Shown here: one piece after another, positions 26,511 through 36,904 of the stretch | Position numbering within the stretch: position 1 is the stretch's first letter | Layout: each line of letters begins with the position of its first letter | Notes under the pieces: model-generated | What the model saw: only the letters and a program-made list of their open reading frames with translations | Told to the model about the DNA's origin: nothing | The model's database searches: none | Translations under genes and position numbers: made by a program | DNA from: JAWKIJ01 sp041394325 | GTDB taxonomy: Bacteria; Actinomycetota; Acidimicrobiia; Acidimicrobiales; Microtrichaceae | DNA: 64,000 bases | Reading direction: 5' to 3' | NCBI GenBank assembly: GCA_041394325.1 | Contig: JAWKIJ010000001.1 | Span: forward strand, 1,488,001-1,552,000

Positions 26511-27755
26511 TCACGGTCCGGCTCGTGGTGGTCCGGCGACCGGTGGATCGGTTGGTAGTCGGCCGTGTTGCTGGCCGGCGAGGGTGTGGCCGTGCGGTGT
26601 GGTGATGGTGGTCTGGCCGTCGGTGTCGATGGTGGCACCCCAACCTCGGCGGTGGATGACGCCGTGGTGATGGCGGCAGAACAGAGCCATGTGGGCGACG
26701 TCGGTGCGTCCGAGGTCGCGGGTCCAGTGATCGATGTGGTGTGCGTCGCAGTGTTGGGGTGGCCGGTCACATCCTGGGAAGCAACAGCCGCCGTCGCGCA
26801 ACGCCAGGGCGAGACGCTGTGCCTGGTTGGCGAGGCGGATCTGTCGTCCCATGTCGAGGGGCACTCCCAGCGAGTTGACGACCACCGGATGCAACCGAAG
26901 GTCACACGCGAGGGATCCGGGGTCGCGACGGGTGCCGTAGCGGTCCACCGTGACCTCGGGTTCCTCGGCGGGGATCACCAGGGTCGCCTCGGCACCGACA
27001 GAGGGTGCGTCGGGTTCGCGGTTGCCGCTGGCGCGGCGGCATATCTCGACGAGCGCCATCGCCCGCAGCGCCGCCCGAGAGGGAATCTCGACCGCTCCGT
27101 CGGTTGCTTGGTGGTCGTCGCGGTAGCGGCGCCAGAGTTCGTCGGTGACCTGTTCGATCACATGCTCGGCGACGAGGCCGTGTTCGCCGCAGAGGCGTCC
27201 GTCGAAGAACAAACTGTCACCGGTCGAACGCAGGCAAAGCCGGTTCGACTCCACATCGTCGGAGGGTTTGTGGCCGCCGTCCTGGTCCAACAGGTCGGCG
27301 ATCGCGAAGACCTCGCGGCGCCACCGGTCGAACACCATCACCGGCACCAAGCCCAAGAGCATCGTCTGCATCTCGGCGAACTCGGTTTCGATGCGCGGGT
27401 TGCACGCCCTCGCCATGACCTGGGCGTGGTCGAACCCGATCCGACCGTCGGTCAACGCCGCGGCGGTCTCATCGAGCACCCGCCGCAAGGTGACCCCGAC
27501 CGACACCCGCGCACCGGCGGTATGGGGCGACACGCGGCCTTCACGCGAGAGCCAGCCTTTGGTGCGCAGTCCGTGGTGGCGGTCGGTCGCGTCGCGGGCG
27601 TTCAGCTCGGCCAACGCGGCGCATTCGGCGGCGTCGAGCCGAGCGCGTACCTGTTCGAGGCCGATGACCCAGTCGAGCAACTCGCCATCGGGCGACGACG
27701 ACGCGTCGGGGCCCCCGGCCTGAGCGACCTGCTCCAACAACGTCGAATCGAACAT
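26511..27755 (-). CDS. DUF222 and HNH endonuclease domain protein (13E12 repeat family type)
   Basis: About 414 residues from the ATG at 27755 (an ATG at 27779 is in frame). The N-terminal two thirds is the DUF222 helical domain (LDWVIGLEQVRARLDAAECA, HHGLRTKGWLSREGRVSPHT, RIGFDHAQVMARA). The C-terminus is an HNH nuclease: FPGCDRPPQHCDAHHIDHW contains the zinc-binding Cys pair and the His-His catalytic pair, followed by FCRHHHGVIHRRGW. Proteins of this type are numerous in actinobacteria and often found beside mobile DNA. The role is unproven. Its location at the edge of an accessory stretch fits that pattern. Confidence 0.88.
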   Translation of the reverse strand: MFDSTLLEQVAQAGGPDASSSPDGELLDWVIGLEQVRARLDAAECAALAELNARDATDRHHGLRTKGWLSREGRVSPHTAGARVSVGVTLRRVLDETAAALTDGRIGFDHAQVMARACNPRIETEFAEMQTMLLGLVPVMVFDRWRREVFAIADLLDQDGGHKPSDDVESNRLCLRSTGDSLFFDGRLCGEHGLVAEHVIEQVTDELWRRYRDDHQATDGAVEIPSRAALRAMALVEICRRASGNREPDAPSVGAEATLVIPAEEPEVTVDRYGTRRDPGSLACDLRLHPVVVNSLGVPLDMGRQIRLANQAQRLALALRDGGCCFPGCDRPPQHCDAHHIDHWTRDLGRTDVAHMALFCRHHHGVIHRRGWGATIDTDGQTTITTPHGHTLAGQQHGRLPTDPPVAGPPRAGP

Positions 27756-27802
27756 GCGTTCATTCTGATGGCAACCCATGACAGTCGGAATGAGGAGTCA
27801 CC

Positions 27803-30468
27803 ATGTCCCAGGGAACCGCTGGGTTCGGGTCTGCTTTCGGCCGCAAGGAGTCTGCCGGTTACGTCCGTGAGTCCCACGCCGGTCCGGCCGGGTCGTTATG
27901 GTCGGCGGAGGAGGTTGTCGCGGTGGCGCCGACCACTCCGATGGGTTCGACCCGTCCGCATCCCATAACCGCCGGACCGTCCGGGGCCGAACAGCGTGAA
28001 CGGTCGCGCCTGGGGGTGCCGTCGAGCGCAACCGAGGTGGTGCTCGTCTGCGAGTCGACCCATTGGGACCCGAACTGGCTGGTCGACTCCAATCGGTACT
28101 ACCGGTCCTTCGTCCGGCCGACCCTCGACCGTGTGCTCACCGAGCTCACGGCCGAGCCGCGGCGCGTCTTCGATCTCGAATGCGTGTTCTTCGTGGAGCG
28201 GTACTGGCGGGACCGGCCAGGTCGTCGTGACGAGTTCGCCGCGCTCGTCAACGAAGGTCGTCTCCGCTTCACCGGCTGCGGCGTGACCACCCCCGACACG
28301 CTCCTACCCGAGGACGAGTCGTTGCTGCGTGATCTGCTGATCGGCCAGGAATGGCTACGCGCACGCGGGATGGAGACCGAGCCCCGTTTGCTGTACCTGC
28401 CGGACAGCTTCGGCCACTCCCCGGGGCTGCCGGCCCTCATGGGCGCCGCAGGCGTCGAGTACGCGGCGATCTGTCGTATCGACGGGATGCGTTTCCCCGG
28501 CGCCGATCTCGAACCGGCCCGCAACAATCCCCGACCCGGCACCAGCGCCGCCCGCCTGATCGCGGCCGGGACCGCGGATTTCGTGTGGCGCGCACCGGAC
28601 GGCAGCGAGGTCCTCACGCACTGGATGTCGCACGGCTACGGCCACGGCGACATGATCGCAAGCGGCGGTATCAGCCGGGCGTTGGGACTGCCGGTGTCGT
28701 GGCCGGACCGCCGGCCCCGCAATGTGGATCGTCGCGTCGAGGGCTACCTCGCCGACCTCGCGCCGCTGGGCATGACGCCGTACCGGCTGCTCGCGATCGG
28801 GTTCGACTTCGTGCGGCCGGTGCCCCGGTTGGTCGAACTGTTGGACGCGTGGAACGACCGTCACCACGAGGCCAGCGGGGTGTGGCTGGTCAACGCCGGA
28901 CTCGACGACTACTTCGAGCTGATCGCTGGACACCGGGAGCGGCTGCCGACGATCGAGCTCGATCCCAACCCCTACTGGATGGGCTTCTATGCCGGCCGCC
29001 CCGATCTGAAGACCATGGCACGGGACCTGGGACGTCGACTCGTCGCCGTCGGCGCGGCGACCGCGCTCGAAGCACACGTCGGCCGGGGCCCGCACGACGC
29101 CCCCGACCCCGCCGTGGCACGATCCGAACCACCGTCGAGTCGGGTCGAGTGGTGGACCGCGGCGACCTCCAACCACCATGATTTCGTCACCGGTACCGCT
29201 CCGGACCGGGTGGCAAACGGGGAGCAGTCCGCCTCACTTGCCGCAGCCATCGGGACGACCCCCTGGCCCGATCGCGACCCGGATTACCCCGACACCGCCG
29301 CCGGAGGCGAACCGCTTGAGGTGCGCGACGACGGCGGATTGGTGGTCGTCGTCGCACCGTGGGGTTCGGTGACCTTCGATCCGCGCCGTGGCGGCGCACT
29401 CGTCGGCTTCACCGACTCCGGCGGCGAGGAACGGCTCGCCGCGCCGAGCCTCGAGCTCCGCAGCTACACCGACAGTGGCGGACTGTGGCGCCTCGGCAAC
29501 GAGCTGCACGGCGGCCGCTGGGCGTTGACCGACTCGAGTGCACGGCACCCGCGTCGGTGCGGATCGTCCGCGACGGCGGCCTCGTCCACGTCGAGGTCGA
29601 CGTGATCGTCGCCGGGCGGACGAGCAGGCTCCGTCACACGATCCGCACCGAGGACCCGGCGATCCTCACCCGGACAACCGTCGACGTCCCCGGCGGCGGA
29701 CCGTCACCCTTGCAATGCATCCTCGGCAACCTGCGGCGGGGATCACGATGCATCAGCCCGGCGGTGTGGTCGAGCGACCGCTGCAGCGCTGGTACCGCCC
29801 CACCTTCTGGCCGTTGCACTCCTTCGCCGTGGCACACCCCGGCGGGCGCGGCGTCCTCATCCGCGTCGGCGCGCTCGCCGACAGCGGGGACTGCCGCGCA
29901 GACGGGCACCGGCGTCGCGCTCGGGGTCGGGGTTGGGACGCCGACCGGCGTGCACGTCGGGTCCGGCGGCTCCACCGAGGTCATCGTCGCTCGTACCGCC
30001 GTCAAGGAGGTCGCGTTCGGTGTGGTGCCGGTCATGGCACCGGCATGGGGGTGGAGATGGGGTACCCAACACGCCGTCTCGGTCTGGGGATGGCAGGAGC
30101 CCGATCGCTTCACGGACGTCGTCGACCTCGGTCGGCACCTTGTCGGTTGTGCCGACCGTGCCGTGGGATGGCCTCGGTTCTCCACGGTCTTGGAGGTCGA
30201 CGATCACCGGGTCGAGGTGATCGCGGTCAAGCCGGCCGACCGGGGGGACGGGATCGTGGCGCGGCTCCGCAACTGGGCACCATCGAGCACCCCGCGGACG
30301 GTGACCGTGTCCCCGTCGTCACGCGCCGAGTTCGCCTTCGTCGGAGCGTGTGTGAGCGACGCCCGTGAACGCGACATCGGCCCACTCGCCGTCGTCGACG
30401 GTCGGGTGGAGGTGCCGGTGGCGCGGCATCTCACCACCATCCGCCTCCACACCCGATCTCGACGGTGA
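27803..30468 (+). CDS. Glycoside hydrolase family 38-like (alpha-mannosidase), three frame breaks
   Basis: About 890 codons of a GH38-type enzyme. AGGAG lies 5 nt before the ATG at 27803. The GH38 catalytic start ESTHWDPNWLVDSNRYYRSF is clear, followed by FDLECVFFVERYWRDRPGRR and LYLPDSFGHSPGLPALMG, a hallmark segment. A Trp-rich ending (APAWGWRWGTQHAVSVWGW) follows in the late part. The frame changes near 29541, 29743 and 29898; the first two fit single-base losses and the third a one-base insertion, and each joins conserved segments (DSSA to APASVRIVRDGG; NLRRG to ITMHQPGGVVERP; ADG to TGVALG). Sequence error is favoured, but a pseudogene cannot be excluded. The likely role is trimming alpha-linked mannose. 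Confidence 0.68.
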
Positions 30469-30516
30469 GGACCTCGGTCCGCGCCGCGGTCGGCGAGGTT
30501 GGTCGCGTGGGCCGGG

Positions 30517-30702
30517 TCAACCCATCCGGGTCACGTACACCGGTTGGTCCTTCTCGTAGATGCTCGCATAGGTGAACGCCACGACGCCGTCGTCGCTGAT
30601 GGTGTCCACGTAGCCAACCTTCGGGCTGCCGTCGCCCTGCTCGGTGGTCACCAGGATCTCGGAGCCGTCCGCGCTGATCCATTGAGGCCACACCGTCCCC
30701 GC
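30517..30702 (-). pseudogene. 3' remnant of a beta-propeller (PD40-like) gene
   Basis: The last 61 codons of a leftward reading frame look genuinely coding: WPQWISADGSEILVTTEQGD is followed by VGYVDTISDDGVVAFTYASI and ends YEKDQPVYVTRMG. This is the blade-like W/D pattern of WD40-like (PD40/TolB) propeller proteins. Upstream of about 30702 the same frame becomes low-complexity Gly/Arg-rich and is the shadow of the small secreted protein on the other strand. No start codon with a plausible ribosome site precedes it, so this is a truncated gene end. It sits between the GH38 gene and the secreted protein. Confidence 0.5.
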
Positions 30703-30846
30703 AGGTCGCCTTGGGTTCTGCTGTCGAGAGTCGCGATTGTCAGCGAACTCTGTGCTCGGGTGCGGGGCTGTTCCCGGGTTCGGATCGGACGATCCGTCGT
30801 GACATCCACCACGCAATCGACGATTGCGAGAACCAAGGAGACCCAG

Positions 30847-31158
30847 ATGCCCAGCCGAACAACCAGACTCGCCGCCGGCGCGGCAGTGGTCGGAGCCCTG
30901 ATGCTCGGTGGTGGCACCGCCATCGCGTCCGCCCAAGGTGCGACCGATGCCACCGCAACCACCGTCGCCGAGAACCCCACCTCCACGACTGCTCAGGGCA
31001 ACGGCGCTACCCGGGACAGAACCGCCGACAACGGTGCCGCCGACAACGGCACGGCCAGAGACGGCCGACGCGACGGATGTGCCGGGCACGGAGCCGACGG
31101 ACCGAGTGGCGCCTCCGGGGAGGCAGGCGCCACGTCGAGCGGGACTCCGACCTCGTAG
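30847..31158 (+). CDS. Small secreted protein, Ala/Gly/Thr-rich
   Basis: A 103-residue protein with AAGGAG 6 nt before its ATG. The N-terminus MPSRTTRLAAGAAVVGALML and the segment GGGTAIASAQGATDATAT make a Sec signal with cleavage near AIASAQG. The mature part is low complexity (NGATRDRTADNGAADNGTAR, CAGHGADGPSGASGEAG) with one cysteine. No domain is recognised. It may be an exported or cell-wall-associated peptide. A strong hairpin follows the stop. Confidence 0.6.
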   Translation: MPSRTTRLAAGAAVVGALMLGGGTAIASAQGATDATATTVAENPTSTTAQGNGATRDRTADNGAADNGTARDGRRDGCAGHGADGPSGASGEAGATSSGTPTS

Positions 31159-31186
31159 CGCCACCAACGCCACGCAACATCGGCCC

Positions 31187-31223
31187 CGGCGGGGCCCGGC
31201 CGTCCGCAGGTCGGGCCCCGCCG
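31187..31223. terminator. GC-rich bidirectional hairpin terminator
   Basis: A 12-bp perfect stem (CGGCGGGGCCCG at 31187-31198; CGGGCCCCGCCG at 31212-31223) with a 13-nt loop. It lies between the rightward small secreted protein (ends 31158) and the leftward phosphatase gene (ends 31282), where it can serve both. There is no T-run, as is common in high-G+C genomes. Confidence 0.6.
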
Positions 31224-31281
31224 TTGACCCCGGCCTCGCGTTGACAGTTGCCTGGGCTCCGCCGGCCCGGCGGCAGCCTGC

Positions 31282-32112
31282 TCAGTCGCTCGCTTCCCAG
31301 AGGCGTGGGTAGTGCTCCTCGACCTCGGCGAGCAGTTGTTCGTTGGTGAATCGCGGCCGGTTGATCGGGATCCACTCGGCCTCGGACGGTGCTTGCGGGT
31401 CGACGAGGCGAACACGGGCGAACTTGTCGGCGACGCCGCCGCTGACGGTGCGCCGCGTGTAGTGGAGGATGCCGCAGTTCGGGATGTCGTGGGCGTCGTC
31501 ATCGTGGTCCTCGAGCCACTTCTGCACCGTCGGCTTCTCGAGCCGGTAGCGGAACGCCCACATCACGTCCTCATGGGTGACGCACACGACGCGGCGGCCC
31601 GCCATCTCCCGGGCGAGCGAGGCGAGCACCTCCCGGACGCGCATGTCGAGATCCGGTGTGTTCTCACCACCCTCGGGCCGCCACAAGAACCTGTCCCGCT
31701 TCTTCTGCTCACTCGACAGCGGGAAGCACCTGGCAACGTCGGCGCGGTCTCGGCCGGCCCACAGACCGAAGTCCCGTTCGCGTAGCAACGACTCCAACTG
31801 CCACTGCGCTCCGTCGAGGCCGAGCAGTCCGGCGGTCTCACGGGTGCGGACAAACGGTGAGCAGTAGAGGCGGTCGAACGCCGCAACCCCGTGACGGGCC
31901 TGCCACTCGCGGATCCAACGTCCTGCTGCTCGGGCCTGAGCGTCTCCACGGTCGGTGAGCCGGTAGTCCGAAGCGTTCCGCCGGCGGAACTCCTCGGTCA
32001 TCAACGACAGGTCCTGCTTCTTCGCGGCATCGAGAGCACGGTTGCCTTCGCTGTGGCCGTGCCGAACGAGGAACAGGTCCAACGGCATCGCCGCACCGTC
32101 AGGCTCGCTCAC
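31282..32112 (-). CDS. Histidine phosphatase family protein
   Basis: A 276-residue branch-1 histidine phosphatase (phosphoglycerate mutase-like). The catalytic RHG motif is in LFLVRHGHSEGNRALD near residue 15; a second arginine is in RLYCSPFVRTRETAGLLGLD, and the second catalytic histidine is in VVCVTHEDVMWAFRYRLEKP. LRERDFGLWAGRDRADV carries the acidic residue that follows in the family. GTG 32112 has GAGGG 7 nt upstream (GAGGGATCCGACGTG), preferred to ATG 32088. The substrate is unknown; small phosphoesters, sugar phosphates or histidine-kinase products are possibilities. Confidence 0.85.
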   Translation of the reverse strand: MSEPDGAAMPLDLFLVRHGHSEGNRALDAAKKQDLSLMTEEFRRRNASDYRLTDRGDAQARAAGRWIREWQARHGVAAFDRLYCSPFVRTRETAGLLGLDGAQWQLESLLRERDFGLWAGRDRADVARCFPLSSEQKKRDRFLWRPEGGENTPDLDMRVREVLASLAREMAGRRVVCVTHEDVMWAFRYRLEKPTVQKWLEDHDDDAHDIPNCGILHYTRRTVSGGVADKFARVRLVDPQAPSEAEWIPINRPRFTNEQLLAEVEEHYPRLWEASD

Positions 32113-32509
32113 GTCGGATCCCTCTGGGTTCACGGTCGCCCCCCCTCGCCGGTACGTCGCAGCGCGGACCCGACGGTTGATCCTTGCGCCACGCACGAGA
32201 TGTTCAAGCTTACGGGGCGTCTGCTCACGGACTTCGACGGCTACGCGCCAAACGGTTCCGGCCGAACGGTTCGGGGCCGAGAGATTCGGGCTGGAAGTCG
32301 AGCCCGGACGCTGCCGCCGTGTCCGTTCAATGGACGTCGGCGCGAGTTGTCGGGCCGGACCTGGCGAACTCGTATCAGCGGTTGTGAGCCTTGACGACCG
32401 CTGCCTTCTGCTTTGGCGTGTCAGAGCGACCAGGAACTCCAAGCCCGCAGGCTCAGGCAACCGTCAACGAGACCCCAGGGTTGGTGGCAGCACCTCAGCG
32501 CCCTCTTCT
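32113..32509. other. 397-bp gap without a recognisable gene
   Basis: Between the leftward phosphatase start and the end of the leftward acidic-protein gene. Open frames here are short and look like shadows. A direct repeat, AAACGGTTCCGG and GAACGGTTCGGG (about 32252-32277), is the only structure seen. The phosphatase promoter must lie in it, probably near 32150-32250, but no -35/-10 pair can be picked with confidence. Confidence 0.4.
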
Positions 32510-34050
32510 TCACGTCGGGGAGACTCGTCCGGTATCTGGGGGAACCTCGACATCCAAGATGTGGTCGACCCGCGCCTCGACTTCACGACCAACGAGATCT
32601 GCCACGGTGAGCCAGAACAGCAGAACCATCCCCCCGGCGTCCGGGCCCGGAGTGACCGCCGCACGCCCACAAAGCTGCTGGATTGCGGTGACGATTTCTG
32701 ACGGTGGTATGGCGAGCCCCGGCCGCAGCCATTCGCTCAGGTCGTCGGCGTACTCCTCGAGACGCTCGAGATCGAGATCGTCGCCGAACCGCTCTCGGTA
32801 GACGAATGAGCCGATCGCGCGACGAGGTCGAGGACACCGGGTGATGCGAGGTCATCGGGTTCGAGTCGATCGATCAGCACATCGAGGCGGTGGTCCGACG
32901 GGTCACGTGCAAGGCGGAGGCCGTTGCACACCGCGACGCGGAGTCGCTCGGCGTCTTGAGAACTAGGAGCTGCCACGCCCGCCTCGCCACTCTTTGACCT
33001 TCTCCCGCGAGTACTGCACACCTTCCTTCGCTGCCCCGCGATCGTCCCTGCGACAATCGTTGCGGCCACGAAACCCTGGTCAACGAGTGGCATCGATTCG
33101 GTCCCTGGCGCGTCGGACGGGCCCGATACCGGCTGTTCGGTGAGGGTCCGCACCTCGTTGACCGCGGCCTCCATGCCATCGAATGCCCGTTCGCGCTGCT
33201 CCGTCCCGAACTGCCACTCCTTGGCGGTGTCGATCCGGGTCGCCTCTGTCTTGTCAGCGACTTCGGTCCGGTCGATCCACTCCTCTCGGGGTGAGGGCGT
33301 GATCGGGTCGCCGGGGTTCTGCTCGTCCGTCACCTCGGTGTCCTGGACGTAGGCCACGTACCGGCCATCGACCAGTGCGATATCGGGGTCGTCCGCCGCG
33401 ACGGTATCGACGGTCTGGCCGCCCGACGCCTCGTCACTGAAGTCCACCGGAGCGGGACCCTGTACTTCCCGTGGGCCCTCGAGCTCATCCGATGCTCCGG
33501 CCGCGGAGGACTCCTGCTGGAGTGGGACTTCGGTGGGTTGGAGGTCGGTGTGGTTTTCGGCGTCGGGTTGGTCGGGTGGTTGGTCGGCCGGCGTGTTGTC
33601 GGTGGCATCGAGGTCGGTGTGGTGCGTCGCGTCGGAGTCTCCGGCGGACACTCCCTGTTGCGGTCCCTCCGGAGGGACGTCCGTACTCTCCTGAGGAGTG
33701 ACCTCAGACGTTTCCACCGACATGTTGTCGCTGGTCTCGACCGGCGAGGTCGCGGCCTCGTCCCACGAGCTCCCCGAATCGTCCCATGCCGCGACCTCGC
33801 CGAATGCTTCGTGCGGTGAGACGTCATCTGCGGCGATGTTGACCCCCTGGTCTGTCATTTCAGACGGTTCCACCGACATGTTGTCGCCGGTCTCGGCCGG
33901 CGCGGTCGCGGCCTCGTCCCACGAGCTCCCCGAATCGTCCCATGCCGCGACCGCACGCTCATCGGGTACCTCCGATGACGCGCCAGCCACGTCGGCCACG
34001 TGTGGATCGACGTGGTACGTCTCCGGGTGGGGGCTGTTCTCCATCGTCAT
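32510..34050 (-). CDS. Acidic, internally duplicated protein of unknown function, one frame break
   Basis: About 513 codons. The N-terminal third is low-complexity and acidic, with a tandem unit of about 31 residues (two copies beginning AAWDDSGSSWDEAAT and including NMSVE.SE) and many Asp, Glu, Pro and Thr residues. A middle part follows (DPDIALVDGRYVAYVQDTEV and DTAKEWQFGTEQRERAFDGM). The C-terminal part is ordinary: RLRVAVCNGLRLARDPSDHR, then, after a frame change near 32820, GSFVYRERFGDDLDLERLEE, AIQQLCGRAAVTPGPDAGGM and DHILDVEVPPDTG. The frame change fits one lost base. The ATG at 34050 overlaps the upstream stop in ATGA, so it is the last of the five coupled genes. No domain is recognised. 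Confidence 0.7.
33704..33952. repeat. 93-bp direct repeat inside the acidic-protein gene
   Basis: Two copies, 33704-33796 and 33860-33952, offset by 156 bp, differing at four positions by eye. Both are in frame and encode the acidic units of the protein, so the copy arose by in-frame duplication and copy number could vary by recombination. Confidence 0.85.
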
Positions 34051-36904
34051 TTGGGCGAAGTCGACCTTGCTCGTCCAGCGACCACCGCCTGACGCCAGCG
34101 ATCCACCGCCTTCCAGGCCGTGTTGCGATCGGTGATGAGGCCCAGGTCGGTGAGTAGGGTGATCGCCTCACGGGCGCGTTCGCGAGTCAACCTCTTGGCC
34201 TTGTCGTTCAGCACAGCGCTCACGAGCTCGGGGAGCGACGCGACGTCTGTCGAGTGTCCCTGGATGTCCACAATGCGCCTTGAGGTGACCATCCCCGCTA
34301 CGGCGGCACCGTGGAGTGGGGTCAAACCGAGCACGACCTCCGCTCGGGTCCGCAAGAGCGCCGCCAGAGCGGCCTGCCGCGGGGCGCCGAGTGCCGGCCG
34401 GATGCTCACACGGTTCCACGCCAGTTCTGCCGCGATCGCGGCGGGCGGAGTGGCTGGGCGGTGCGTGGCGACGAGTCCCGCAAACCGATCCAGTGCTGCG
34501 GGTGTCGCGTCTGTCAAGCGCCCGACTTCGGTGAGACCGGCCAGCGCGACGATCTCCACCCAGAGTTCAAGTTCTGGATGCGCTGACACGAAGCGCCGTG
34601 CTGCGGCGATCTGGCGAGCCGAGCGTCGAGCGAGAAGGTGGTCGGCCATCGCGGAACCCGCTTGGTGAGCATCACGTAGGAGGAACGGCAACGATACGGC
34701 GTCCTGGTGCCCCGGCTCGCGCTCACGCGCGGTGCCACCGCCGATCGCCACGAGCGCGGGGTGGTCCATTCCCTCTGAGAAGACGGCAGCGCGGCCCGGT
34801 TGCAGTGCCACGACCGCCTCGCTCTGCTGCTCCGACAGGTTCATTGAGGCGCCGACCAGCTCACGGTCGTCCCCCGCAGGAAGTCGGTGGACGATACGCA
34901 ATGCGGTGTTCTTCACGACGTCGGGGATCACCTTCGTGGGAATCTGCTCTGCTATGACCAGGCCCTCGCCGTAGGCGCGCACCTCGGCGAGCATGGCGGC
35001 AAACGTTTCGACCGCGTGACTCTCTCCCTCGCGGGGACGACGCAGAAGCCGATGCGCCTCCTCGATCACGGTGAGATGACGGAGTGTAGCTATCCGACCC
35101 CGATGTGACCGGTCCTCGATGTGCCGGGCCGCTTCCTGCTCGATGCGGGCCCGGACGCTGAGGTGTTCGTAGATGCGCAGGAGCAGCACCCCCATCACGA
35201 ACGCCTTGTCCTGGTCGCTGCCGACCCGGTCGATCTCGAACACGACGTCGTGCTCGAGGAGTGCGCCCAGGTCGATGGGGTGCCCTCCCTCGAAGAACCG
35301 ACCCGAACTGCCAAGGCGAAGACTGCCCAGCCGGACCTTCATGAAGCCGGCAACGTTGCCGCGGACCTCCGCGCCGTAGCCGACCTCCTCGACCACCCGT
35401 GCTGCCGCTCGATCGAGGTCGAGGAGGCTCGGATAAGTGCGCTCTCCTCGCTCGTGCTCCCCGGTGTCAAGGTGCCAGCCGTGTTCGAGGTAGGCGGCAC
35501 GCAGCGCGCTCGCGAGCACCTGGGGGAACGGCTCGACAGCTTCGAACGCAGTGAGGAAGAGCGCCTCCACCAACTCGATGTGCGCTTGAAGGTCGAATCC
35601 CGGCTCCGGTTCGAGCGGGTTGAGCATGGCGGGCGGGACGTCGAGGTCGCCGATGCGGATGACGTGGACGGCACCGCGCTCCGGTCCGACCGCGCGCCGT
35701 CGCGAGGCCATCGCCGCGCCGTACTCAGCCTTCGCCGGCTCGATGACCAGCCATGGCCGCTGCTGGGCCGACAGCTCATCCAGTAGCCCGCGAACGGTCT
35801 GGGATTTCCCCCCGCCGGTTGCGCCACAGACGAAGGTGTGCCGGACGAGTGTGCTGTCCGTCACGGTGAACGGCGACACCGCCACGCCGCCGACGTCGAG
35901 GACCGCTCCCATGCAGTAGGGCCGCGAATCGTCGTCGTCGGAAGGCGGCGGCTGCTCGAAGCTCACGTCGAAGGGGTTGGGCGCCTCAAGGCGCCATCCA
36001 GGCAACTCGCGCTCGGGAACTCGAGCGACGAGGTCGAGGAAGGAGGTCGGTGCCACGAACGGCGCTTGCAGTTCGTGGACGACGAACGGATCGACCGACT
36101 CGATGGCCGGAGGTACGGAGAGCGCGAGGTCGAGTGTCAGCCGGCGCCCGGTGGGTGCGACCTGGTAGTGCGCCGAGGACACTGCCACGGCGGCGGCGAG
36201 GACCTGCTCGTACTCGGCAAGGTGCTCCTCGTCCGTCGCTCCGACGAGAAGGTGAATCGACCATAAACCCTGGCTCTTCGCCAACTCGATCTCCCGAAAG
36301 CGCCGGCGCCAACCGCGAGTCATCCAGTCGCTGTCGAGGCGGTCCTCGACGACACTGCCGGCCAGCACCCGAGCAGCGTCCAGCGCGGAGTCGAGCCTGG
36401 CACGACCGATCGGCCGGGCGACCACGAGCCAACCCAACTCTCCGCCGACCATGTGACCCAACACATCCTCGAGGCCCGCCAGGTCGCTAACCGGCGAAGC
36501 ACTTGCCTCGACCTCTGCCTCGTGGTCTCGCTCGGCGCCGGCCAGGTTCGTCCATACCGGCAAGTCGACCAACGCGGAGAGAGCATCCACCGAAAGATCG
36601 GTCCCCGATGCGCCGGGCGGCTGCACTACCGCGCTACCGGCACGGGTCGGGAACCGCCCGGTGCTACCCAGCACGATCGACCACCGGTGGAAGCCGTCGA
36701 CGCGGTGCCTCAGCCAGGCCGATATCACCACGTCGTCCTGGTGGTACGCGGCGACGAGACCCGTCTGACAAGCTGGACCATCCGCGGGCGTTCGTCGGGG
36801 TTGTCGCCCACAAGACGGGGACCGGCGTTCATGAGGACAATGGACCGAAGCGCCCCGAGAAGACCGGAGGGCGCGGCGCCTGGTGCCACGAGGTCTAGGG
36901 TCAC
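34047..36904 (-). CDS. HerA/VirD4-type ATPase with C-terminal helix region, one frame break
   Basis: About 952 codons. A canonical P-loop TFVCGATGGGKSQTVRGLLD sits near residue 360, Walker B HLTVIEEAHRLL near 610, and the helicase-like sensor segment LVIAEQIPTKVIPDVVKNTA near 650. After the ATPase core, the C-terminus carries about 250 residues of helices and a winged-helix-like end (KRLTRERAREAITLLTDLGL). The first 50 codons (VTLDLVAPGAAPSGLLGALR and NAGPRLVGDNPDERPRMVQL) lie in another frame that joins near 36750 if one base is restored. The GTG start overlaps the upstream stop in GTGA (36901-36904). It is a DNA- or protein-translocating hexameric motor by family. Its partners here are not the NurA/SbcCD set at 8-15 kb. 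Confidence 0.78.

Noticed and set aside
32391..32801. A rightward open frame of 136 codons near the end of the acidic-protein gene
   Set aside because: Its Ser/Arg-rich product is a shadow of the leftward frame that continues the acidic protein to 32510.
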